Shown in pieces: positions 45,249 through 54,096 of a stretch of DNA of 64,000 nt (its first letter is position 1; each line of letters begins with the position of its first letter). This DNA comes from JANLUX01 sp031366005. GTDB lineage: Bacteria > Bacteroidota > Bacteroidia > AKYH767-A > OLB10. The notes below the pieces were generated by a model. That model was given only the letters and a program-made list of their open reading frames with translations. It was not told the origin of the DNA and did not search any database. The stretch is from NCBI GenBank assembly GCA_031366005.1, contig JANLZB010000094.1, positions 1 to 64,000 of the forward strand, written 5' to 3'. Made by a program: the position numbers and the translations under genes.

Positions 45249-47279
45249 ATGTTAAGAAAATTAATTATGCTATTAACCGCTGCGGTGTTATTCAGCGCTT
45301 TCATTTTATTACCAGGCGATAAAACAAAGAATGCCGGGATAGAAATTTCTTCGATGGATAAAACCGTTAATCCTAAAGATGATTTTTATCGTTATGCTAA
45401 CGGAACATGGATTAAAAATAATCCTGTGCCTGCTGAAGAAGCGCGCTGGGGAAGTTTTGATGAGCTTAAAAAGCAAAATGATAATAAGCTGAAAGCAATT
45501 TTTGAAAATATTGCACAGGAGAGCAGCGCACCTACAGGAAGCAATCATCAAAAACTCCGTGATTTTTATCTGAGTGCCATGGATACAATTACAATTAACA
45601 AGCAAGGTATAAATCCCGTTAAGGATGAATTGGAAATGATCAATGCAATAAATAGTAATGACGGTTTGATGAATGCTGTAGCTGAATTACAAAGAAATGG
45701 TATCGGCACTATGTTTAGTTTTTATGTTACACGCGATATTAAAAAGAGTGATCAGTACATCAGCTATATCGGGCAGGGTGGATATCATTTACCTGATAAA
45801 GATTATTATCTGAAAGATGATGACAAGTCTAAAAAAATTCGTGAGGAGTATAAGAAACACATTGTAAAAATGTTTTCGTTAATGAAAGAGCAAAACACAG
45901 ATGCAAAAGCAGATAAAGTTATTGCGATGGAAACAGCATTTGCAAAAGTGTGTAAGAGCCGGGTTGAACTTCGCGACCAGGAAAAAAATTATTTTAAATA
46001 TTCAGTTGCTGATTTACAAACAATGACACCTGATATGAATTGGAATCTTTATTTCAAAAAAGAAGGAGCAGCGTCTATTGAAAATTTAGTAGTGAGGCAA
46101 CCGGAATTTTTTAAAGCGCTCAATGGATTTTTTAATCAATATTCATTTGATGACTGGAAAACATATTTGACCTGGCACCTGATTAATAACACCAGCAACT
46201 TTTTGAGCAGTGATTTTGAGAAAGAAGATTTTTATTTCAATGACGGAGTATTGAATGGTGTTTCTCAAATGAAACCGCGATGGAAAGATGTGCTTGCATC
46301 AGCAGATGCTAACATTGGTGAAATAGTTGGTGAAGCTTATGTGGAAAAATATTTCAGTGCAGAATCGAAGCAGCGCGTTCAGCAAATGGTGAATTATATT
46401 TTACAGGTTTATCAGATCCGTATTCAAAATTTAGACTGGATGAGTGCTGAAACAAAAAAGAAAGCATTAGAGAAATTAAGCAAGTTCAACACAAAGTTTG
46501 GTTATACGGATAAATGGAAAGACTATAGTAAGCTGGAAATAAAACGTGATGCATACGCCACAAACGTAATGCGTTGCTCCCGTTTTTTATTTGATTACAA
46601 TGTGAGCAAATTGGGCAAACCGGTTGATAAAACAGAATGGCAGATGTTGCCACACCAGATTAATGCATATTACGAGCCGACATTAAATGAAATAGTTTTT
46701 CCGGCAGCAATTATGCAACCTCCGTTTTTTTATGCTGATGCAGATGATGCTGTAAACTATGGAGCCATTGGTGCAGTCATTGGTCATGAGATATCACATG
46801 GTTTTGATGACCAGGGTTCTAAATATGATGGCAATGGAAATTTAAATAACTGGTGGACAGATGAAGACAGGTCACGGTTTAATGAACGTACACACAAAAT
46901 TATTGAACAGTTTAATCAATACGAAGCTTTGCCCGGAGTAAATGTAAACGGACAATTAACCCTCGGAGAAAATATAGCTGACCTGGGAGGATTAAATGTT
47001 TCGTACCAGGCATACATGCTTTCTTTAAAGGGAAAACCAAAGGAAACGATCAATGGTTTCACTCCTGAGCAACGTTTTTTTCTTGCCTTTGCACAGGTTT
47101 GGAAAAGTAATTTCAAAGATGAATATCTGCGCAAAATGGTGATGACTAATCCTCATGCACCAGGTCCGTTCAGAGCAATTGCTGCTCCCTCAAATATGCC
47201 GGAGTTCTATCAGGCGTTTGATGTAAAAGTTGGTGATAAAATGTATCGTGACGAAAATGTACGTGCCAAAATATGGTAA
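45249..47279 (+). CDS. M13-family zinc metallopeptidase (neprilysin/PepO-like)
   Basis: The 676-residue protein has a signal peptide (about 1-22), an M13 N-domain and the catalytic domain with zinc motif HEISH at 513-517 (His, Glu, His) and a downstream GENIADLGG with Glu574 as third ligand. NAYYEPTLNEIVFPAAIMQPPFF matches the family. It should cleave peptides in the periplasm. The next gene overlaps its stop only if the far-upstream start is used. Confidence 0.93.
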   Translation: MLRKLIMLLTAAVLFSAFILLPGDKTKNAGIEISSMDKTVNPKDDFYRYANGTWIKNNPVPAEEARWGSFDELKKQNDNKLKAIFENIAQESSAPTGSNHQKLRDFYLSAMDTITINKQGINPVKDELEMINAINSNDGLMNAVAELQRNGIGTMFSFYVTRDIKKSDQYISYIGQGGYHLPDKDYYLKDDDKSKKIREEYKKHIVKMFSLMKEQNTDAKADKVIAMETAFAKVCKSRVELRDQEKNYFKYSVADLQTMTPDMNWNLYFKKEGAASIENLVVRQPEFFKALNGFFNQYSFDDWKTYLTWHLINNTSNFLSSDFEKEDFYFNDGVLNGVSQMKPRWKDVLASADANIGEIVGEAYVEKYFSAESKQRVQQMVNYILQVYQIRIQNLDWMSAETKKKALEKLSKFNTKFGYTDKWKDYSKLEIKRDAYATNVMRCSRFLFDYNVSKLGKPVDKTEWQMLPHQINAYYEPTLNEIVFPAAIMQPPFFYADADDAVNYGAIGAVIGHEISHGFDDQGSKYDGNGNLNNWWTDEDRSRFNERTHKIIEQFNQYEALPGVNVNGQLTLGENIADLGGLNVSYQAYMLSLKGKPKETINGFTPEQRFFLAFAQVWKSNFKDEYLRKMVMTNPHAPGPFRAIAAPSNMPEFYQAFDVKVGDKMYRDENVRAKIW

Positions 47280-49888
47280 TAAATAGTTCACGGTTTACAG
47301 TTTGCAGTTTACAGTTACTTGCCAGAGTCAACCGTAAACTGCAAACTGTAAATTGCAAACTAATTCAATTTGATGTTGTTGGTTTTTCTTTAGCCGGGTG
47401 TTCTGTAATCAAACGGGCACCCGGTTTTATCTCTAAACTAAATCTGTTAATTATTTTTTGTGTGTTCACTTTTCAGCTGCATGGTGAAGAACAAAAAGTA
47501 GTTTACAATGCTACCCGTATTTTTACTCCTCCCCGTATTGATGGACAGCTGAATGACAGTTGCTGGAAATCAGCCGCTGTTGCAACCAGTTTTATTACCT
47601 ATTCACCTGAATTTGGAAAGCCTGCTTCTTTACGAACAGAGGCACGCCTGGTATATGATGATAATGCGATTTATGTTTCTGCTTATTGTTATGATGATCA
47701 TCCCGAAGGAATACGTAATCAATTAGGTGAACGTGAAAGTTATCCCGATGCAGATGTGTTCGCAGTTGGACTGGATACTTATGATGATGACATCAATGGC
47801 TACCGTTTTGAGTTGAGCGCAGCAAATGTGCAGGGAGATGTGCGTTTATCACAGAGTAATATTGCTGATAAAAACTGGGATGCTGTCTGGCATAGCCGTG
47901 TGAGTATTGTTAAGGATGGATGGATCGTTGAAATAAAAATTCCATTCTCTGCTATTCGTTTTCCTGAGAAAGCAGAACAACAATGGGGGCTTCAGTTTGC
48001 CCGTTCCATTAAGCGATTGAACGAATATGCAACATGGAGTCCGGTGAATCCTAAAATAAATGGTATCGTGAATCAATGGGGTGTACTCACAGGGTTGGGT
48101 AATTTATCTCCTCCTGTTCGCCTTTCGTTTTCACCTTATGTATCCACCGGTATGCAGCATGATCCGGTTTCAACCAATCCAACACTTTATAACACCAACT
48201 ATTCACTGAACGGAGGGATGGATGTGAAGTATGGAATTAATGAAAGCTTTACATTGGATATGACTTTAATTCCTGATTTCGGTCAGGTGCAATCGGATAA
48301 TGTAGTTTTAAATCTTTCAGCTTTTGAAACAAAATTTGATGAGAAGCGAACTTTCTTTACTGAAGGAACCGAATTGTTTCACCAGGGTGATCCCAATTTC
48401 CGTGATGGAACTATTTTTTATTCGCGAAGAATAGGAGGGAGGCCTACTGGATATTTTTATGTTGATGATAGTTTGGATGACGGAGAAGAGATTATAAAAA
48501 ATCCTTCTGAATCTCAACTTTACAATGCAACAAAACTAACCGGCAGAACAAACAAAGGATTAGGTATTGGTTTCTTTAATGCCGTGACTGCGCCCATGTA
48601 TGCTACGATTAGGAATACGGAGACCGGAGAGACAAGAAAAATTCAAACAGCTGTTTTAAACAATTATAATATTCTGGTTTTTGATCAGTCATTAAAAAAT
48701 AATTCACATGTTAGTTTTACCAATACCAATGTGATGAGAGAAGGTGCATCAACAGATGGTAATGTGAGTGCAATCAATTTTAATATTAAAGACAAATCAA
48801 ATACTTATTCAGTTTCAGGATTTGCTAATTACAGTCAGCGTTATAACCAGTCGTTTGAAAAAAATCCAACAACGGGTTATTATTATACAGCTATCTTTTC
48901 AAAAATCAGCGGCAACTTTCAATTTGATTATTTTAATGCTGCAATAAGCAAGGATTATAATCAGCGTGATCTTGGAATTCAAAATTCAAAAAATGAGTTC
49001 AGTAATTTCTTTGGAGTAAAGTATCTTCAAACAAAAGCCAAAGGTTACTTATTTAGCTGGGATGTGTATGCAACCGCTAATTATACCACTCGTCTTGAAC
49101 CGATAACATACCAGGAGTTGCAGTTAAACTGGGGAGGTAATACACAACTGAAAAATTTTTGGTACGCAGGTGTATATTTTAGTTCAAAACCAACTTACTA
49201 TTATGATTATTACGATCCACGGGTTGAAGGCGCTAAATACACTCATGGTGGATATTGGTTTGGCGGTATGTACATTAACACTGATGACAGAAAACGATTA
49301 GCATTAAATGTTAACCTTGGATATGGTGAATCATCTTATCCTGATGATCCTTATCGTGAAATAAAATTGAATCCTGTGTTTCGGGTGAATGATCATCTGC
49401 GGCTCTCTTATGATTTATTTATGAGTGAAGATAAAGGATCGTTTGGTTATGTGGATGTAGATTCAACAGGACAAATAATTTATGGCTTGCGTTTGCTGCA
49501 CACTGTCACCAATACATTCACGGCTCAATATGCTTTCACTTCTAAAATGAATGTGAGTTTGCGTGCACGCTATTACTGGAGCAAAGTAAATTTTGCACGT
49601 TTCTATAACCTGAATGAGGATGGCACTGTTGATTACAGCAACTTCACAGGCAACTATGATGAAAACTTTAATGCCTTCAATCTTGATATGATTTACAACT
49701 GGGAGTTTGCACCGGGAAGCAGGTTAAGCATTGCATGGAAAAATAATATTGAACAGGATGATAATTTCGGTCATGATAATTATTTCAGCAATTTTCATAA
49801 AACATTTAACACTGCACAGTCCAATGGGCTTTCTGCCAAGCTGATTTATTATTTAGATTACCAGTATTTGAAGAGAAAGAACGGATGA
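47273..49888 (+). CDS. DUF5916 outer-membrane protein with CBM9-like N-domain
   Basis: The 871-codon frame begins ATG 47273, but its first ~30 codons are repeat DNA and the true start is unclear. A hydrophobic signal-like stretch (LNLLIIFCVFTFQLHG, about 55-70) follows. Then come a CBM9/DOMON-like domain (PRIDGQLNDSCWKSA, DNAIYVSAYCYDDHP) and the DUF5916 region (YVSTGMQHDPVS, QSDNVVLNLSAFETKFDEK) with alternating aromatic strands typical of an outer-membrane beta-barrel. Members are thought to handle polysaccharide or peptide ligands; the actual substrate is unknown. Confidence 0.82.
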   Translation: MVINSSRFTVCSLQLLARVNRKLQTVNCKLIQFDVVGFSLAGCSVIKRAPGFISKLNLLIIFCVFTFQLHGEEQKVVYNATRIFTPPRIDGQLNDSCWKSAAVATSFITYSPEFGKPASLRTEARLVYDDNAIYVSAYCYDDHPEGIRNQLGERESYPDADVFAVGLDTYDDDINGYRFELSAANVQGDVRLSQSNIADKNWDAVWHSRVSIVKDGWIVEIKIPFSAIRFPEKAEQQWGLQFARSIKRLNEYATWSPVNPKINGIVNQWGVLTGLGNLSPPVRLSFSPYVSTGMQHDPVSTNPTLYNTNYSLNGGMDVKYGINESFTLDMTLIPDFGQVQSDNVVLNLSAFETKFDEKRTFFTEGTELFHQGDPNFRDGTIFYSRRIGGRPTGYFYVDDSLDDGEEIIKNPSESQLYNATKLTGRTNKGLGIGFFNAVTAPMYATIRNTETGETRKIQTAVLNNYNILVFDQSLKNNSHVSFTNTNVMREGASTDGNVSAINFNIKDKSNTYSVSGFANYSQRYNQSFEKNPTTGYYYTAIFSKISGNFQFDYFNAAISKDYNQRDLGIQNSKNEFSNFFGVKYLQTKAKGYLFSWDVYATANYTTRLEPITYQELQLNWGGNTQLKNFWYAGVYFSSKPTYYYDYYDPRVEGAKYTHGGYWFGGMYINTDDRKRLALNVNLGYGESSYPDDPYREIKLNPVFRVNDHLRLSYDLFMSEDKGSFGYVDVDSTGQIIYGLRLLHTVTNTFTAQYAFTSKMNVSLRARYYWSKVNFARFYNLNEDGTVDYSNFTGNYDENFNAFNLDMIYNWEFAPGSRLSIAWKNNIEQDDNFGHDNYFSNFHKTFNTAQSNGLSAKLIYYLDYQYLKRKNG
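47291..47355. repeat. TTTACAGTTTGCAG inverted repeat inside the 5' end of the DUF5916 gene
   Basis: The left arm 47291-47316 pairs with the right arm 47330-47355 over about 26 bp with a few mismatches, around a 13-nt loop. The words are those of the GTAAACTGTAAAC family seen at 8453. It falls in the first 30 codons of the DUF5916 frame as opened at 47273. Confidence 0.75.
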
Positions 49889-49907
49889 TTACCCATTAAT
49901 AAAAAAA

Positions 49908-49933
49908 CCGTCCTGCAAATTAATGCAGGACGG
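49908..49933. terminator. Bidirectional terminator between convergent genes
   Basis: CCGTCCTGCA and TGCAGGACGG form a perfect 10-bp stem with a 6-nt loop. AAAAAAA precedes it, giving a U-tract for the minus-strand gene, and AAAATCAAAATG follows. It lies 20 bp after the DUF5916 stop and 26 bp before the stop of the next minus-strand gene. Confidence 0.85.
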
Positions 49934-49958
49934 AAAATCAAAATGAAAAAGAACTTCT

Positions 49959-50936
49959 TTAAGCTGTTTCGCTTGCTTTTACAATTGCGGGCTCATAAGC
50001 AGGCACAATGAAACCTGATGGCTCCAGAAAATAAGTGCGGGTTACGGTTTGATTATGCTTAATTTCAATCAAACCGGTGTTAAGGTTTTGTGTGCCTGAG
50101 GTAAGCGTAAAGCTGTAAATATCTGCCATAGCTTTATTTTGTGTTTTATTATATTTAATATCCATTGAAGCCAGCCCGCCCATATCAGTGGTAGCCTGGT
50201 TTTGAGTGTTATTCTGTGTAAGAGTTACGTTCGGTACCGGTTGCATCAGGTCATCCAGGATTAAGACCCTGAATTTGCCATGGCGGGTAGCTTTTGCTGT
50301 AAGCTGCCTGCGCTGGGTGTATTGATTAAAAAAATCTATATTACCATTGGTTTTATATCCGATTGCGGCACTGTCAAGCTCGTTAGTGCAATAGCTCATC
50401 CCTTGTTCTATCAATGCTTTTATCTTCTGGTTGCGCTGGCGTCTTGCTTCCAGTTGATTTTTTGGAGTTAACAAAACTCTGCTGTAATCATCAATAGCAG
50501 ATTGCCACTGCGTAAGGGTCTCGCTAGTGATATTCCAATCTGCCATGTTGGCTACAAATGGCTGAATGAGCTTTAGCCATGATTGTGCAACCGATACAAT
50601 ATTGGTGTCCTGAATTTTGATAATTTTACTTTGCGACATTTTCAGTTTTGCTGCCATGTCAGCATTGCCTGCATTCACAAAATAACCGCGGGCCGCCTTA
50701 ATCACTGAATAACTTAACTGGTCAAGTGCCCTACGGAACTTTTCCTTCTCGGCCCCGCTGCCAATGATGCTGGAGGGCTGCGAACCAAGTTCTAATAAAC
50801 TGTTAATAATGACTCCAATCTGATCAATGCTTATAGCAAAGGCTTTTATCAGGTTGGTGATTACGGGGTTTGATGTTGCAAAACCATATACGGATTGAAA
50901 CATAAACATTCTGATTTGATCTTTTTTGTTAAACAT
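49959..50936 (-). CDS. Unknown protein with helical N-half and Ig-like C-terminal domain
   Basis: I do not recognise this 325-residue protein. Residues about 1-210 are helical, with a Gln/Asn-rich mid-section (QLEARRQRNQKIKALIEQGM). About 215-310 reads as an Ig-like or carboxypeptidase-regulatory-like domain (FRVLILDDLMQPVPNVTLTQNN, ATTDMGGLASMDIKYNKT). No signal peptide is evident at the N-terminus. It is part of a minus-strand accessory pair with the repeat protein upstream, and its GC looks higher than the neighbours. Confidence 0.55.
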   Translation of the reverse strand: MFNKKDQIRMFMFQSVYGFATSNPVITNLIKAFAISIDQIGVIINSLLELGSQPSSIIGSGAEKEKFRRALDQLSYSVIKAARGYFVNAGNADMAAKLKMSQSKIIKIQDTNIVSVAQSWLKLIQPFVANMADWNITSETLTQWQSAIDDYSRVLLTPKNQLEARRQRNQKIKALIEQGMSYCTNELDSAAIGYKTNGNIDFFNQYTQRRQLTAKATRHGKFRVLILDDLMQPVPNVTLTQNNTQNQATTDMGGLASMDIKYNKTQNKAMADIYSFTLTSGTQNLNTGLIEIKHNQTVTRTYFLEPSGFIVPAYEPAIVKASETA

Positions 50937-51116
50937 ATTTTTTAAGATTTAAATTTAATTTTTAGTTTATTTATGTATGTATTTGTTCTTTCTACGCAAT
51001 TTTATTTGCCGGGTTACATTTATTTTTTTAATTGCTTCTTTATTTCTTGTTGTTGCATTTACAGGGTGTGATACGATGCGTTTTTAAATAAGTTTCCGTA
51101 ACCCAAAATTTTTTTT

Positions 51117-51908
51117 CTATTCAAATAATTTATTTTCAATCGGCAGTGTAATTTGGTTATTGTTTGCCTTTACAAGTCCTGCTTCTGTGACAGCTCCCAG
51201 GTAGGAACCGAAAGCACGGTAGTATTGCATATAGGGATGTTGCTTATCTGTCAGCATATCCTTTTTTTTCGGGGTACCCCCCATCAATGCGGCTTTTGAT
51301 TGCAGATAACTGATCAGGCGGTGGCGATGCAATTCCTTTCGCTTGTTGAGCAGCAATTTACGCAACTGAAAATGATTGCATGCCTCTATAGAGAGCCATG
51401 CAAAAGTTTTAAAGAGCTGCCTTACATAATGCTTTGAATAATGGCTGTTCGCATAGTATGATCCCATGGAAGGAATACGGTCGAGTCGCAGGGCTATGTC
51501 GCGGAAATCTTCCATCAATTGCATTTTGGTATATGGCATGTTATGCTCCACAGTCCAATTATTTTCCACCGGCTCCTGTTTACCGCCCGATGCATCATAC
51601 TGGCGCAGAAAGGTCATAAACAGGTACAAACGGGTTTCACCCGGCATTGCGCGTTTCAGTTCCTGCATGGAAGGAAGGCGGTTAAGCCCCTTATACAGAT
51701 CAATACATTTTTGCTGTTTGCGCTCTTCTAATATATCTGTATAGAACAGGTTTTGTGCATAAAGCAGTTTATTGATTTTGTCTGCTGATATATTATATCG
51801 CACTGCAAGATGTGTAAGGCGGGCACCTGCTTTTATCTCATGTATTATCTGCTCCTCCATAACCTTTTCATCCAAAGGCTGAGGAAGCGTTATTATTTCA
51901 TTTTCCAT
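51117..51908 (-). CDS. Protein with three homing-endonuclease-associated (HNH_repeat-like) repeats
   Basis: The 263-residue protein carries three degenerate repeats of the kind R-x-PS-(8-14)-FGS/FA-x3-EA. They are near 75-108 (NRLPSMQELKRAMPG), 140-178 (DRIPSMGSYYANSHYSK, TFAWLSIEACN) and 210-248 (GGTPKKKDMLTD, FGSYLGAVTEAGL). This matches the homing endonuclease associated repeat, a DNA-binding unit. The N-terminus (ARLTHLAVRYNISADKI) also looks like an HTH. No nuclease domain is seen, so it may be a stand-alone DNA-binding or regulatory protein. Its 5' neighbour, the 325-residue gene, follows 180 bp downstream. Confidence 0.55.
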   Translation of the reverse strand: MENEIITLPQPLDEKVMEEQIIHEIKAGARLTHLAVRYNISADKINKLLYAQNLFYTDILEERKQQKCIDLYKGLNRLPSMQELKRAMPGETRLYLFMTFLRQYDASGGKQEPVENNWTVEHNMPYTKMQLMEDFRDIALRLDRIPSMGSYYANSHYSKHYVRQLFKTFAWLSIEACNHFQLRKLLLNKRKELHRHRLISYLQSKAALMGGTPKKKDMLTDKQHPYMQYYRAFGSYLGAVTEAGLVKANNNQITLPIENKLFE

Positions 51909-52386
51909 AACTGCATAACATAATATACCCTGTGATACGAAAGGATTGGTGATAGGTTTCAGGTTAGGAAAAAAAATTTTGAGGAGGTTGTATTAAGGTA
52001 GTATTAGTAAAATTCAGCTTTCAGCTATGTGTGACCTTTCACGCCCTTGTTGGTGTTATTTCCACCAACAAGTTTACTGTTTTTATTTAATAAGTGTATA
52101 AATTGTTTCTTGCAGGTGAAAGGAAACACGTGCAAGGGCGAGAAAAGGGTGTACAGGGTGTTTATGATGTTGATGATTATCGTTTGCTGGAGTATTTATA
52201 GATTGGATGCAATGTTTGGAAAAGTTAGTGAATCGTTGGAGATCAGGTGCTCCGAATTTCAGAGTCCCGCGGTAGGGGCGGAGACTCTGAAAGTACTGAA
52301 GATTGTGAATAACTTTTGAGACTTTGTTTTTAAATGATATTGCAATTTGATGATTATAAGTATCTTTGTTTGATTCTAAATTAATA
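51909..52386. other. Intergenic region before the methyltransferase, with a 10-bp hairpin
   Basis: Between the 263-residue gene and the methyltransferase start there is no convincing gene. It holds the TTTCAGAGTC...GACTCTGAAA hairpin at 52257-52292 (10-bp arms, 16-nt loop), another repeat of a kind common in Bacteroidota, and a promoter for the methyltransferase must lie further downstream. Confidence 0.45.
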
Positions 52387-54096
52387 ATGATAACCAAGGA
52401 ACAAATAAAAAATACAGGAGCAACCTTTACGCCTAAAGGTCTTGCCGATTTCTTGGCTACGAGGTTAATCAAATATATTTCTGCAAAGAATGTCAAGGCA
52501 CTTGACCCTGCTTGTGGAGAAGGTGAATTGCTAATATCTATTGGGGAAAAACTTTCGGAATCAGGAATTGATTTTACTTTAACTGGTTACGATGAGAATG
52601 ATCACTATCTGAGTTTAGCAAAAGAGAGAATGTTGCAATTCGGTTCAGGAAAGAACAATCTTGTACAGGGGAATTTTTTAAAGGCCATTGATTTGACGGA
52701 CAATCAAGGAACTTTTGATTTCTTCTCTGCAGAAAAATCTAATATTAATAAGGCTTTTGATGTTGTAATTGCGAATCCGCCTTATGTAAGAACGCAAATT
52801 TTGGGAACAGAACAAGCGCAGGAACTCGCAAAAAAATTTAATCTGAAAGGTAGAGTCGATTTGTATTATCCATTTTTAATGGCAATGACTGAAAGCCTTA
52901 AAGATGATGGCATTTTAGGTGTGATTACTTCCAATCGTTACCTTTCAACGAAAAGTGGTGAAAGTGTAAGAAAATATCTTTCGGAAAATTTTGAAATAAT
53001 TGAACTGATTGATTTAGGGGATACCAAATTATTTGATGCAGCAGTATTACCTGCTATTTTTATTGGCAGAAAGAAAAAGCAACGATCTCCTGCTCCTGCA
53101 AATTTTATTAAAGTTTACGAAGAGTTAAACGGATATAAGGGCGACTTAATTCCTATGGAATCCATATATGAGATGTTAGATAGTGAAGAGACGGGGTATT
53201 TTATAGTAAATGAAAAACGTTACAAAAAATCCGCAGGGTTTTTAAAGTATGAAATCGGTTCTGGAACTTGTTGGGAAATGTTGTCAGACAAAGAATCGAA
53301 TTGGGTTTCAATAATTGATAAGTCTTCCACTAACCGAGTAGGGGATTTCTTTAAGGTAAAAGTAGGTATTAAATCTACGGCTGATAAAGTATTCATAAGC
53401 GATAAGTGGGAAGAACTTAATGGAACCAAACCTGAAGAAGAGTTGTTGAAAGAGTTGATTTCCCAAGAAAATATTGAGCCGTGGAATGCTACGGATAATT
53501 TTAATTTAAAAGTGTTATATCCGCACATTTCAGTTAATGGAGGAAAAGAAACTGTTGATATTGAAAAGTATCCTAAAGCGAAAAAATATTTTTTACAACA
53601 CGAAGAAAAGCTAAGGTCGAGAAAATATCTTATTGAGACAGGGCGGCAGTGGTTTGAATTGTGGGTTCCTCACCATCCCGACCAATGGAAAAATCCGAAA
53701 TTGGTTTTCCCGGATATAAGTTTAAGTCCGAGATTTTATTTTGATAAAGGGGGGAGAATTGTTAATGGTAATTGTTATTGGATCGTTGCCCAAGATAAAA
53801 AGGACATTGATAAATTATTGTTGATTCAAGGTGTCGCTAATTCAAAATTGATGACTAAGTATCACGATTTAGTCTTTAATAATAAACTATACTCTGGAAG
53901 AAGAAGGTACTTTACGCAGTACGTTGAAAAATATCCACTCCCTGATTTTAATTCGCCTGTCGCAAAGGAAATTATCTCTTTAGTAAAAAAATTGAACGAA
54001 ACTCAAGATACAGCAGTTATTAGCAAACTTGAAAATAAACTTGAAATAAGAGTCGCAGAGGCATTTGGTGTCGAACCGGTTTTTACTTTGGATTAA
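52387..54096 (+). CDS. Type II N6-adenine DNA methyltransferase (Eco57I/TaqI-like)
   Basis: Starting at ATG 52387 (a TTG at 52366 is less likely) the 569-residue protein has the opening ATFTPKGLADFLATRL, motif I DPACGEGEL for AdoMet binding, and motif IV NPPYVR for adenine N6 methylation. Helix-rich Eco57I-like regions (DLYYPFLMAMTESLKDDGI, DTKLFDAAVLPAIFIGR) and a C-terminal target recognition domain follow. It protects host DNA against the endonuclease encoded tail-to-tail with it. The ends of the two genes overlap by 14 nt. Confidence 0.9.
   Translation: MITKEQIKNTGATFTPKGLADFLATRLIKYISAKNVKALDPACGEGELLISIGEKLSESGIDFTLTGYDENDHYLSLAKERMLQFGSGKNNLVQGNFLKAIDLTDNQGTFDFFSAEKSNINKAFDVVIANPPYVRTQILGTEQAQELAKKFNLKGRVDLYYPFLMAMTESLKDDGILGVITSNRYLSTKSGESVRKYLSENFEIIELIDLGDTKLFDAAVLPAIFIGRKKKQRSPAPANFIKVYEELNGYKGDLIPMESIYEMLDSEETGYFIVNEKRYKKSAGFLKYEIGSGTCWEMLSDKESNWVSIIDKSSTNRVGDFFKVKVGIKSTADKVFISDKWEELNGTKPEEELLKELISQENIEPWNATDNFNLKVLYPHISVNGGKETVDIEKYPKAKKYFLQHEEKLRSRKYLIETGRQWFELWVPHHPDQWKNPKLVFPDISLSPRFYFDKGGRIVNGNCYWIVAQDKKDIDKLLLIQGVANSKLMTKYHDLVFNNKLYSGRRRYFTQYVEKYPLPDFNSPVAKEIISLVKKLNETQDTAVISKLENKLEIRVAEAFGVEPVFTLD

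Noticed and set aside
51434..51744. Plus-strand small frames antisense to the 263-residue gene
   Set aside because: Three overlapping frames are mutually exclusive shadows with no protein character.
52047..52319. 90-residue hydrophobic frame before the methyltransferase
   Set aside because: It extends into the 52257 hairpin and shows no signature; chance frame in AT-rich DNA.
52083..52496. 137-residue minus-strand frame over the methyltransferase start
   Set aside because: It crosses the hairpin at 52257 and the start of a well supported gene, and has no recognisable domain.
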